64,000 bases of DNA, taken from contig JAKDUK010000004.1 of NCBI GenBank assembly GCA_030457765.1, positions 1 through 64,000 on the forward strand, given 5' to 3'. The DNA comes from Marinobacter sp. (lineage in GTDB: Bacteria > Pseudomonadota > Gammaproteobacteria > Pseudomonadales > Oleiphilaceae). Numbering within the stretch: the stretch's first letter is position 1; the number at the start of each line of letters is the position of its first letter. Both the position numbers and the translations under genes were made by a program. This document shows positions 29,586-39,032 of this stretch, one piece after another. Below the pieces are notes generated by a model. The model saw nothing but the letters and a program-made list of their open reading frames with translations, searched no databases and was not told the DNA's origin.

Positions 29586-30631
29586 CAAGTATGAACGCGA
29601 TGCCTGCTAGCGCAGAATTTGGGTTCACAAATCCCTTAGGGCGGGCTGCGCTGGCTTCTTTGTCCTGGAGCAAAGAAGAAGGCGAACGCCTGCGTTTGGC
29701 TGTGATTACAGTAGTAGCCCTTCTGGTTTTTATTCCGCTTGCGCTGTATATCCCAACGCTTGATGTTCCAGCGCCGGAACGAGAAACGGCTGAAGCATTG
29801 CCGCCCCAGCTGGCCAAGTTGATTGTAGAGCCGAAGGCGATCGAAAACACAAAAGTGGTTGCCCCCTCTAAACCTGTTGAAAAGCCCAAGCCTATTGCTA
29901 AGCCAGACCCCAAACCGGTTGAGAACAAGGCGCCGCTTGAACCGAAGCCTGCCCAGCCGGAGGCAAGGCCAGCACCCAAGCCGGTCCTGGAGAAATCCAC
30001 CCCCAGGCCGACTCGGCAAACCGTAGAAAAAGCCCGGGAAACAGCCTCTCGCACCGGGCTTTTAACCATGAAAGATCGTTTGGCTTCGATGCGCAAACCT
30101 AAGCCCAAAGCTGTGCCGGTCATTCAGGCGAATACCGGTGATGTGGGCAGCACGACTAGTGACACGAAAACTCAACCCGATGGTGGTGCTTTGCAGGGCA
30201 GTGGTGGAGTGAGGGATGTGCAAGCAAGCACCCAAGCGAAAACCGACGTTGCAGGGCATAAAGTAAGACAAGTGGCTGCCCCGGAACCAGCGAAGCCCGC
30301 TGTGGCCAGTGCCCCCGCACCGAAGCAAAAGCCTGCGGTGGGTGAGCGACCAATGAGCAATATAAGGCAGGTGTTTGATTCGGGTAAAACAGCGCTTTAT
30401 TCACTTTATCAGCGAGAGCTTCGCAAGGACCCCACTTTGGCGGGTAAGGTGTTACTGGAGTTGGTTATCGAGCCAGATGGGTCGGTGTCCGCCTGTAAGG
30501 TGGTTAATTCCGAGCTTGGGAGCCCGGCATTGGCGCAAAAAATAGCCTTACGGGTTCGCCTTTTTAATTTTGGTGCCGATAATGTTGAAGCCCGGAAGGT
30601 GAGGTTTCCGATAGATTTTCTTCCGGGCTAA
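29582..30631 (+). CDS. TonB-like protein with AgmX/PglI-type C-terminal domain
   Basis: Single N-terminal TM, long Pro/Lys/Glu linker, C-terminal 'GKVLLELVIEPDGSVSACKVVNSELGSPALAQKI'. Confidence 0.8.
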   Translation: MTSMNAMPASAEFGFTNPLGRAALASLSWSKEEGERLRLAVITVVALLVFIPLALYIPTLDVPAPERETAEALPPQLAKLIVEPKAIENTKVVAPSKPVEKPKPIAKPDPKPVENKAPLEPKPAQPEARPAPKPVLEKSTPRPTRQTVEKARETASRTGLLTMKDRLASMRKPKPKAVPVIQANTGDVGSTTSDTKTQPDGGALQGSGGVRDVQASTQAKTDVAGHKVRQVAAPEPAKPAVASAPAPKQKPAVGERPMSNIRQVFDSGKTALYSLYQRELRKDPTLAGKVLLELVIEPDGSVSACKVVNSELGSPALAQKIALRVRLFNFGADNVEARKVRFPIDFLPG

Positions 30632-30648
30632 GGTGGCCCTGGTGGTTA

Positions 30649-31140
30649 TCAGTCGTGGCCTTCAATGGTGATTTTGGGAAGTGGCGGCTTGTACAGAGAA
30701 ACCTTTTCGGTAGGAGCTATAACCTTGGCTTCTCCGATGACAACCTTCTGATTGTGTTGGTTGGTCACGTTGCACTGAAATATCACACGGTTTTTTGGGT
30801 CTTTACGCAATACAGTTAGATTGACTGTTAATGTGTCATCCAGTTTTACCGGGCGTTTGAATGAAAGGCTTTGATCCAGGTATACGGTGCCTGGGCCGGG
30901 CATAACCGTAGCCAGGGCGGCAGAAATCAATGATCCGCTCCACATTCCGTGGGCAATGCGCTCTTTAAACATAGAGTTGGCGGCAAATTCCGAGTCTAAA
31001 TGGACCGGGTTAAAATCGCCCGAAACAGCGGCAAAAAGTATCAGTTCTTTTTCGGTAAGCGTTCGCGTAAACGTGGCAGTGTCACCCTCGTGAAGCTCGT
31101 TGTAGGTGAGGTTTTCAAGAGTATCAAGGGTGTCGCTCAT
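30649..31140 (-). CDS. MaoC family dehydratase / (R)-specific enoyl-CoA hydratase-like
   Basis: 'FAAVSGDFNPVHLDSEFA...RIAHGMWSGSLISAAL' hot-dog hydratase motif. Confidence 0.9.
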   Translation of the reverse strand: MSDTLDTLENLTYNELHEGDTATFTRTLTEKELILFAAVSGDFNPVHLDSEFAANSMFKERIAHGMWSGSLISAALATVMPGPGTVYLDQSLSFKRPVKLDDTLTVNLTVLRKDPKNRVIFQCNVTNQHNQKVVIGEAKVIAPTEKVSLYKPPLPKITIEGHD

Positions 31141-31326
31141 TGTGTGCTCCATGCTTAAGGCGTTTGGGTGCAAGCATTTGTGGTTATGCTTTGAAACTAC
31201 CTCATCGTTAACAAAACTGCTATTCTCTCCCGACTTTTTTGAGCCTGATACCTATGTCGTGTTGATTTTTGGTCAACCTGGCATACGTGAATCATTATAA
31301 TGAAAAGCGCCAGACAGGAGATGGTG

Positions 31327-33003
31327 ATGGATTTTGAGACGTTCTATCAAGACAAATACCCCGCCAGTGTTCCCCGTGAAGTGGATTTGGATAAATACAG
31401 CAGCATGGTGGATGTATTTGAGCAGGCGGTAAAAAAGTACCCAGACCGTCCCGCCTTCAGCTCTGTTGGTGTAACGCTCACTTATCGTGATCTGGACACT
31501 CAAACCCGTAACTTTGCGGCCTGGCTGCAAAACAAAACGGATCTTAAGCCCGGCGACCGTATTGCCGTGCAAATGCCCAACTTGAACCAGTACCCGGTTG
31601 TAGTATTTGGGGCCATGCGTGCCGGTTTGATTGTGGTAAACACCAACCCGCTGTATACCACCCGCGAGATGGAGCACCAATTTAATGATTCTGGTGCCAA
31701 GGCGTTGGTTATACTGGCAAACATGGCGGAAAACGCCGAGAAAGTTCTGCCCCATACCAGCATTGAACACGTCATTGTGACAGAAATCGCCGACATGCAT
31801 TCGCCCATCAAGCGCATGCTGATGAACGCGGTCGTGAAGCATGTGAAAAAAATGGTGCCGCCATTCAGCATTCCGCAGGCTCATAAATTGCCCGCCGTGC
31901 TCAGCGCCGGCGCTCGCGAAAAGTTCACGCCGGTTCAGTGCAAGACCGACGATATAGCCGTGTTGCAGTATACGGGCGGCACAACCGGCGTTGCCAAGGG
32001 TGCCATGCTCACTCATGGCAACCTCGTAGCGAATCTGTTGCAGGTTCGGCCAATGATGGAAGATTCAGTAATTGAAGGCCAGGAAGTGGTGATTGCGCCT
32101 TTGCCGCTTTATCACATTTATTCCTTCACGCTGAACTGCGGCATTATGCTCGAAGCTGGCAGCCATAACATACTTATCCCGAACCCGAGGGACATACCGG
32201 GCTTTGTGAAAGAGTTGCAGAACCACAAGTTTACGGCTTTTCTCGGTCTGAACACCTTGTTTGTCGCACTGTGTAATAACGAAGATTTCCAAAAACTCGA
32301 CCTTAGCCATCTTAAACTAACGTCTTCTGGTGGCATGGCGCTGACGAGCGACACAGCAAAAATGTGGGAGCGGGTCACGGGCTGCGCTATCTCTGAAGGG
32401 TTCGGCATGACCGAAACCTCTCCGGTCGTCACGTTCAACCCGGGCAGTGCCATTCAGCTTGGCACGATTGGCTTGCCGGTGCCTTCTACCAAGGTTAAAA
32501 CCATTGATGACGATGGCAACGAAACGCCGTTGGGTGAAGCGGGCGAGTTGTGTGTAAAAGGCCCACAGGTGATGCGCGGTTATTGGCAGCGCCCGGAAGA
32601 CACTCAAAAGTCGTTCACTGACGATGGCTATATTCAAACCGGGGATGTGGCTGTTATCCAGGAGGATGGCTATATACGCATTGTTGACCGCAAAAAAGAC
32701 ATGATCATCGTTTCCGGGTTTAACGTTTTCCCTAACGAGATTGAAGATGTTTTATCCAGTCACCCCAAGGTAGTTGAGTGTGCGGCTGTGGGTGTGCCTG
32801 ATGCCAAAAGCGGCGAAGCCGTTAAAGCCTACCTTGTGGCTTCGGCTGAAGGTGTCACGGAAAACGAGCTCAAAGAGTTTTGTCGTGAGCGCCTGACAGC
32901 CTATAAAGTGCCCCGTTATTTTGAGTTCCGCGATGAGCTGCCCAAAACCAACGTGGGCAAGATCCTGCGCCGTGAGCTGCGCGACGAACCGGATAACAAG
33001 TAA
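31327..33003 (+). CDS. fadD: long-chain fatty acid--CoA ligase
   Basis: AMP-binding 'LQYTGGTTGVAKGAMLTH', 'YIQTGDVAVIQEDGYIRIVDRKKDMIIVSGFNVFPNEIE'. Confidence 0.92.
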   Translation: MDFETFYQDKYPASVPREVDLDKYSSMVDVFEQAVKKYPDRPAFSSVGVTLTYRDLDTQTRNFAAWLQNKTDLKPGDRIAVQMPNLNQYPVVVFGAMRAGLIVVNTNPLYTTREMEHQFNDSGAKALVILANMAENAEKVLPHTSIEHVIVTEIADMHSPIKRMLMNAVVKHVKKMVPPFSIPQAHKLPAVLSAGAREKFTPVQCKTDDIAVLQYTGGTTGVAKGAMLTHGNLVANLLQVRPMMEDSVIEGQEVVIAPLPLYHIYSFTLNCGIMLEAGSHNILIPNPRDIPGFVKELQNHKFTAFLGLNTLFVALCNNEDFQKLDLSHLKLTSSGGMALTSDTAKMWERVTGCAISEGFGMTETSPVVTFNPGSAIQLGTIGLPVPSTKVKTIDDDGNETPLGEAGELCVKGPQVMRGYWQRPEDTQKSFTDDGYIQTGDVAVIQEDGYIRIVDRKKDMIIVSGFNVFPNEIEDVLSSHPKVVECAAVGVPDAKSGEAVKAYLVASAEGVTENELKEFCRERLTAYKVPRYFEFRDELPKTNVGKILRRELRDEPDNK

Positions 33004-33008
33004 TTACG

Positions 33009-36000
33009 GTGACATTGCAACCTGATGACAACGCCTCAGTAAAAGCCGCCTTGCAAGCGATAATGGAGCAGCTGCCTGCCTGCAATCAGCAGGAAGCTGC
33101 CCGCATCGTTAAATTGGTGGCAAGAACCAAGGGAAAGCCTGGCCAGAAAGATCTGGAGAAAATGGCAAACTGGCTTGAGCGTGGCCGACAAAAGGTACGC
33201 CAGCGCCAGAGTCTGCATAAGCCGGCCAGCTTCCCTGCAGGCTTGCCGGTTTCAGATCGTGTGGATGATATCCGTGAAGCGATCGAAAACCATCAGGTTG
33301 TGATTATTGCCGGCGAAACCGGCTCGGGTAAAACCACCCAGATTCCCAAAATCTGCATGGACAGCGGTCGCGGCACCCGCGGCCTTATTGGCCACACCCA
33401 GCCAAGACGCCTTGCAGCTCGCAGTGTTTCTGCCCGTATTGCCGAGGAGATTGGCGAGCAGGTGGGGCAGCAGATTGGTTATCAGGTGCGTTTTACCGAT
33501 AACACGTCGGAACAATCCCGGGTCAAGGTTATGACCGACGGGATTCTGCTGGCAGAAGTCCAGCACGACCGCTTTCTTGATCGCTACGACACACTTATTA
33601 TTGATGAGGCCCACGAACGCAGCCTGAACATCGATTTTCTGCTTGGCTACATCAAACAGCTTCTTCCCAAGCGCCCCGATCTGAAGGTCATTATCACGTC
33701 TGCCACCATTGAGGTGGATCGGTTCAGTGACTTTTTCGACAAGGCGCCGGTTCTTGAGGTCAGTGGTCGTACCTTTCCGGTAGATATCCGCTATCGTCCA
33801 CTTGCTGGCGATGAGGATGATCGCGATCAGGGGTGGAGCGATGGCGTTCTTGCCGCCATTGACGAAATCGAACAGCACGAGCGAAGCGAAAAACTGCCAC
33901 CGGGCGATGTGCTCATATTTCTGCCGGGCGAGCGTGAGATACGTAACTTGAGCAAGGTGCTTCGCCATGCCGAGTTAAGGCACACCGAAGTGCTTCCGCT
34001 GTATTCCCGGCTGAGCAATCAGGAGCAAAACCGGGTGTTCCAGGGCCATAGTGGCCGCAGAATTGTGCTCTCTACCAACGTAGCGGAAACCTCATTAACG
34101 GTGCCCGGCATTCGCTATGTGATCGATGCCGGTGTTGCCCGGGTCAGCCGTTACAGTGTTCGCTCCAAAATACAACGCCTGCCCATAGAGCCTATATCCC
34201 AGGCCAGTGCCAATCAGCGGGCAGGGCGATGTGGTCGGGTTGCGCCGGGTATCTGTTTTCGCTTGTACGACGAAGCAGACTTTTTAAACCGATCCGAATA
34301 CACAGACCCGGAAATCCTGCGCACCAATCTGGCCTCGGTTATTTTGCAGATGACCACCTCTGGCCTTGGCGAAATTCGGCATTTCCCGTTTCTGGAAGCA
34401 CCAGACAAACGCCTGATTAACGATGGTTACAAACTACTTGAAGAACTGAGTGCGGTTGATAGCCAGCGCCGGGTAACACAGCTGGGGCGCACTATGGCCA
34501 AGTTGCCATTGGACCCACGCCTTGCGCGCATGCTGGTAACGGCAGCCGGGCAGAGTAGCCTGGCAGAAACACTGGTGATTATTGCCGGGCTGAGTGTTCA
34601 GGACCCGAGAGAGCGGCCCCAGGACAAACAGCAGGCTTCAGATCAGGCCCACGCGCCCTTCAATGACAAAGAGTCAGACTTTATGACTCTGCTCAATATC
34701 TGGAATTTTTATGAGGAACAGCGCCAGGAGCTTTCCCAGAATCAACTGAAAAAAGTCTGTCAGAAGAGCTTTCTGAGCTGGATGCGCATGCGCGAATGGC
34801 GCGATATTCATCGCCAGCTTACATTGATCTGCCGTGACCAAAAACTCTCGTTCAACAAAGAAACCGCCAGCTACGATGCCGTACATAAGGCTATTTTGGC
34901 GGGGCTTTTGGGGCAAGTAGCCGTAAAAGTTGAGAAGAAGGAATATCTGGCCACTCGAAATCGCAAGGTAATGATCTTTCCCGGGTCAAAAGTGTCTAAA
35001 ACCGGCCCCAAATGGATAGTGGCCACAGAGATTGTTGAAACCAGCCGGGTGTTTGCCCGCATGGTGGCCGCCATTCAGCCCGAATGGATAGAGCCACTTG
35101 CCGGGCATGTGGTGAAACATCATTATTTTGAACCCCATTGGGAGCAAAAGCGTGCCCAAGTGATGGGCTATGAGAAAATCACCCTGTATGGCCTTGATGT
35201 GGTGCCTAAACGGGCCATAGCCTTCAGCAAAATAGACCCTGTTGAATGCCGTAACCTGTTTATACGTCATGCTCTGGTGGACGGCGATTATCGTTCAAAA
35301 GCGCCCTTTATCAGCCGCAACCGAGAGATGCTCGCGAGCGTAGAGGCGCTTGAAAACAAAACGCGCCGCCGGGATTTGCTGGTAGATGATGAAGTGTTGG
35401 TGGGTTTTTACGATGAGCGTTTGCCGGCCAACATTGTCAGTGGCCGTCATTTTGAAAGCTGGTGGAAGAGCCTGACCGCTGACGAACTACGAAACCTGGA
35501 GCTTACGGAGGACGATGTTCTTCAAAGGCCGGTTGATGCCCAGGCAGCCGATTTGTATCCGGACTTTCTGGAGTGGGAGGGTGTTCGCTACCCGCTCAGT
35601 TACGAGTTTGAGCCTACCAGCGAGCGCGACGGTGTGACGCTTCAGGTCCCTTTAATGGCCCTTAAGCAAATTCCCGCCCGGCGCCTGGAGTGGTTGGTGC
35701 CAGGGCTGCTTCGGGAAAAGTGCGTGGCGTTGGTTAAAGGCCTGCCAAAGTCATTGCGGCGTAATTTTGTGCCTGTGCCGGATTTTGTGGATGCGGCTGT
35801 CGCCAACCTTCATCCCTCAAACGAACCGCTTGCTTTGCAGTTAGGAGAGCAGTTGCGTCGCATGACCGGGGTGCGTATCGATCCGCAAACCTGGCCTGAC
35901 GATGAACTGCCCCGCCACCTGAGAATGAATCTGAGAGTGCTTGGCGATGGTGGCAAAATCATCGCGGAAAGTCGCGAAGCAGACACACTTCAGGGTCAGC

Positions 36001-36923
36001 TGGAAGGCCAGGCCGAAGCAGCGCTTGCGTCGGCTGCTAGCGAGAGCCGAAGTGAGGAATTTGCAAAGGAATACACTGAATGGGCCTTTGGCAAATTGCC
36101 GAGGCAGGTGCAGACCGAGAAGGGCGGTATGCAGATTACCGTTTACCCGGCTATTGAAGACATGGGCAAAACGGTTAAACAGGTTCGTTGTCTGGATCGC
36201 CTTACCGCCGAGAACACTACTCGCCAGGGGGTTGCACGGCTTATCCTGAACCGGTTTGGCAATACTCTGGAAGATTTAGAGCGCAAGCTACCACGCTTTA
36301 AACAGTCGGCCTTAATGTTTGCGCCTATAGGCCAGGCCAAGGTGCTTTTGGATGATTTGCTGCTGGCAGCGGTTATGGAGCACTTTTTGCACGATCAGGC
36401 ACCGGCAACCCAGGAAGCGTTTGATGCACTGTTTGACCGACATAGAGGGGATTTTATTCCTGCACTCGAGCAGGCAGACGAGCGCCTGTACCGGGCCATG
36501 ACGGGTTATCAGAAGGTTGCAAAAAAACTCAAAGGCAAGATTAATCTTGCCTTGGCAAATAGCATGTCAGACTTGAAGTTCCAGATGCAAAACCTTGTTT
36601 ATCCGGGGTTTTTAGTGGCTACTCAATCCAGGTGGCTGGCAGAGTTTGGTCGCTACTTTGAGGCTGCATTGGTTCGGCTGGAAAAAATGCCAAGGGAAAT
36701 GGGGCGCGAGCGTGAATTTTTGCACACCATGGAGCCCCTCTGGGCCCGTTATGCCAGCAAACGAGACGAGCAACAAAGGCAGGGTGTTCGTGACCCTGAA
36801 CTTGTACTTTACAGATGGATGCTGGAAGAGTTTCGGGTTTCGTTTTTCGCCCAGCAGTTGGGCACCACTATGACCGTATCGGCAAAGCGACTCGACAAAC
36901 AATGGGAACTTACCCGGGTTTGA
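33009..36923 (+). CDS. hrpA: ATP-dependent RNA helicase HrpA
   Basis: 'IIAGETGSGKTTQIPKICMDSGRG', 'IIDEAHERSLNIDFLLGY', 'SATIE', 1304 aa. Confidence 0.96.
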   Translation: MTLQPDDNASVKAALQAIMEQLPACNQQEAARIVKLVARTKGKPGQKDLEKMANWLERGRQKVRQRQSLHKPASFPAGLPVSDRVDDIREAIENHQVVIIAGETGSGKTTQIPKICMDSGRGTRGLIGHTQPRRLAARSVSARIAEEIGEQVGQQIGYQVRFTDNTSEQSRVKVMTDGILLAEVQHDRFLDRYDTLIIDEAHERSLNIDFLLGYIKQLLPKRPDLKVIITSATIEVDRFSDFFDKAPVLEVSGRTFPVDIRYRPLAGDEDDRDQGWSDGVLAAIDEIEQHERSEKLPPGDVLIFLPGEREIRNLSKVLRHAELRHTEVLPLYSRLSNQEQNRVFQGHSGRRIVLSTNVAETSLTVPGIRYVIDAGVARVSRYSVRSKIQRLPIEPISQASANQRAGRCGRVAPGICFRLYDEADFLNRSEYTDPEILRTNLASVILQMTTSGLGEIRHFPFLEAPDKRLINDGYKLLEELSAVDSQRRVTQLGRTMAKLPLDPRLARMLVTAAGQSSLAETLVIIAGLSVQDPRERPQDKQQASDQAHAPFNDKESDFMTLLNIWNFYEEQRQELSQNQLKKVCQKSFLSWMRMREWRDIHRQLTLICRDQKLSFNKETASYDAVHKAILAGLLGQVAVKVEKKEYLATRNRKVMIFPGSKVSKTGPKWIVATEIVETSRVFARMVAAIQPEWIEPLAGHVVKHHYFEPHWEQKRAQVMGYEKITLYGLDVVPKRAIAFSKIDPVECRNLFIRHALVDGDYRSKAPFISRNREMLASVEALENKTRRRDLLVDDEVLVGFYDERLPANIVSGRHFESWWKSLTADELRNLELTEDDVLQRPVDAQAADLYPDFLEWEGVRYPLSYEFEPTSERDGVTLQVPLMALKQIPARRLEWLVPGLLREKCVALVKGLPKSLRRNFVPVPDFVDAAVANLHPSNEPLALQLGEQLRRMTGVRIDPQTWPDDELPRHLRMNLRVLGDGGKIIAESREADTLQGQLEGQAEAALASAASESRSEEFAKEYTEWAFGKLPRQVQTEKGGMQITVYPAIEDMGKTVKQVRCLDRLTAENTTRQGVARLILNRFGNTLEDLERKLPRFKQSALMFAPIGQAKVLLDDLLLAAVMEHFLHDQAPATQEAFDALFDRHRGDFIPALEQADERLYRAMTGYQKVAKKLKGKINLALANSMSDLKFQMQNLVYPGFLVATQSRWLAEFGRYFEAALVRLEKMPREMGREREFLHTMEPLWARYASKRDEQQRQGVRDPELVLYRWMLEEFRVSFFAQQLGTTMTVSAKRLDKQWELTRV

Positions 36924-37031
36924 TGATGTAAGCCCTTCTGCGGAGCGGGCAAAACCTCTGGACTGTGTTAGTATTTCTGAAAGAACATATATTCTGTCTT
37001 TCTGTTTCCTTATTCATGACGTGGGGTTAGC

Positions 37032-38153
37032 GTGATTAAAGCCGTCATTAGCGGAACCGGCCTGTACACACCGCCGGAGACCATTGAAAACGATGAACTG
37101 GTCGAAGCTTTTAATCAGTTTGTTGAAATGCACAACAACGAACATGCAGAAGCGATTGAGCGTGGCGACACAGAGGCTCTGCCGCTGTCGTCTTCGGCGT
37201 TTATAGAGAAGGCGTCCGGCATCAAACGCCGACACGTTATCAATAAGTCGGGCATTGTTGATCCTGAGCGCCTGGCCCCGTATATCCCTGAGCGCGGCAA
37301 TGATGAGCCTTCAGTTCAGTGTGATATGGCCGTAGTGGCGTGTAATGAAGCATTGGAGCAGGCGGGTAAAAATGCCAGCGATGTGGATGCGGTCATTGTG
37401 GCGTGCTCCAATATGCAGCGTGCGTACCCTGCAGTATCTATTGAAGTTCAGTCTGCCTTGGGTATTGATGGCTTCGCTTACGACATGAATGTGGCCTGCA
37501 GTTCTGCCACGTTTGGTTTGCAGGCAGCGGTTAATTCGGTCGAAAATGGCTCAGCTCGCGCTGTGCTGGTTGTTAGCCCCGAAATTTGTTCAGGGCATTT
37601 AAACTTCCGCGACCGCGACAGCCACTTCATTTTTGGTGATGCCTGCACGGCGATTTTGGTAGAGCGTGAGGAGGACACCAAACCGGGGCAAGGTTTCGAG
37701 ATTCTGGGCACCCGTTTGCGAACCACTTTCTCTAACAATATACGGAATAACTTCGGTTTCCTGAACAGAGCCGATGAACAGGGCATAGCCAAGCCGGATA
37801 AACTGTTTATTCAGCAGGGCCGTAAAGTATTCAAGGAAGTGTCGCCGCTGGTGGCCGAAACCATTCAGAACCATCTTCAGAGCTTGTCACTGACGCCTGG
37901 AGACTTGCGCAGAATGTGGTTGCATCAAGCCAACTTGAACATGAACCAGCTTATTGCTCGCAGGGTGCTTGGCCGCGACGCGTCAGAAGATGAGGCCCCG
38001 GTGATACTTGATGAGTATGCCAACACCAGTTCCGCAGGCTCTATTATCGCGTTTCATAAGCACAAAGACGACCTGAAAACCGGCGATACAGGTGTTATCT
38101 GCTCGTTCGGCGCGGGTTACTCTATAGGCAGTGTTGTCGTACGCCGCCGCTGA
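37032..38153 (+). CDS. beta-ketoacyl-ACP synthase III-like protein
   Basis: 'YDMNVACSSATFGLQAAVN', 'WLHQANLNMNQLI', 'DEYANTSSAGSI' (Cys-His-Asn triad). Confidence 0.92.
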   Translation: MIKAVISGTGLYTPPETIENDELVEAFNQFVEMHNNEHAEAIERGDTEALPLSSSAFIEKASGIKRRHVINKSGIVDPERLAPYIPERGNDEPSVQCDMAVVACNEALEQAGKNASDVDAVIVACSNMQRAYPAVSIEVQSALGIDGFAYDMNVACSSATFGLQAAVNSVENGSARAVLVVSPEICSGHLNFRDRDSHFIFGDACTAILVEREEDTKPGQGFEILGTRLRTTFSNNIRNNFGFLNRADEQGIAKPDKLFIQQGRKVFKEVSPLVAETIQNHLQSLSLTPGDLRRMWLHQANLNMNQLIARRVLGRDASEDEAPVILDEYANTSSAGSIIAFHKHKDDLKTGDTGVICSFGAGYSIGSVVVRRR

Positions 38154-38214
38154 TATATGTGGGCGGCGCTTCTGGGCCGCCTTAGGGCGATCATAAACAA
38201 CCCAAGAGTTGAGC

Positions 38215-39003
38215 ATGACAAGATTTTTACCCCGGAGTCGGTTACTTGCCGTACTTCCTGTGGCTGTATTTGCAATGGTTTTGTCTGCAGGTTTCGCCAG
38301 GGCTCAAACTGTACAGGAGCCAGTTCCTGAAGACGCCGCGCCGGTAAATCTTGAGGATCCGTATGAAAACTGGAACCGCAAGGTGTATACCTTCAACGAT
38401 ACAGTTGACCGTTGGGCTTTAAGGCCGGTGGCCAAAACGTATCGTACCTTCATGCCGGATTTTGCCGACCGCGCCGTGACCAACTTTTTTAACAATTTGA
38501 CAGAAATCCGAAACTTCACCAACAGCATTTTGCAGCTGAAAGGCGAATCTGCGGTTGTGGCAGCCGGGCGCTTTACCTACAACACGGTGTTTGGTTTAGG
38601 TGGGCTGATTGACGTTGCAACGGCATTTGATTTGCCCGAAAGGCCGGAAGATTTTGGACAAACACTAGGGTACTGGGGGGCAGGTTCAGGCCCCTATTTG
38701 ATGCTTCCATTTCTTGGGCCGTCCAGCCCAAGGCGCTTAGGCGGTATGGGCATGGATGGCTTTGCGTTCCCATCTCTGTGGGACGGGGTTCACAGCCCGG
38801 AAGTTTACTACGGCCGTGGCCTTCAAATCGTAGACAAGCGGGCAGATCTTATTCCTGCTGAAGGGTTTATTTCTGGCGATGCTTATACTTTTGTGCGCAA
38901 CGCGTTCATGCAGCGCAGAGAGTTTTTGATCAACGACGGTAAAGTAACCCGAGACCCTTTTGCCAGTGATGACGATGAAGATTTGATGCTGGACGACTTC
39001 TGA
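38215..39003 (+). CDS. mlaA: MlaA (VacJ) family protein
   Basis: 'DPYENWNRKVYTFNDTVDRWALRPVAKTY', 'DFGQTLGYWGAGSGPYLMLPFLGPSS'. Confidence 0.92.
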   Translation: MTRFLPRSRLLAVLPVAVFAMVLSAGFARAQTVQEPVPEDAAPVNLEDPYENWNRKVYTFNDTVDRWALRPVAKTYRTFMPDFADRAVTNFFNNLTEIRNFTNSILQLKGESAVVAAGRFTYNTVFGLGGLIDVATAFDLPERPEDFGQTLGYWGAGSGPYLMLPFLGPSSPRRLGGMGMDGFAFPSLWDGVHSPEVYYGRGLQIVDKRADLIPAEGFISGDAYTFVRNAFMQRREFLINDGKVTRDPFASDDDEDLMLDDF

Positions 39004-39032
39004 TCCTGACCACCTGTTGAGGGAGCTTTAAG

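Noticed and set aside
29542-30123. 193-aa minus ORF opposite the TonB-like linker
   Set aside because: Gly/Ser/Leu low-complexity shadow of the Pro/Lys-rich linker.
31273-32016. 247-aa minus ORF opposite fadD
   Set aside because: Antisense to a clear fadD; His/Val-rich shadow product.
33252-33968. 238-aa minus ORF opposite hrpA
   Set aside because: Antisense to the conserved helicase core; no motifs of its own.
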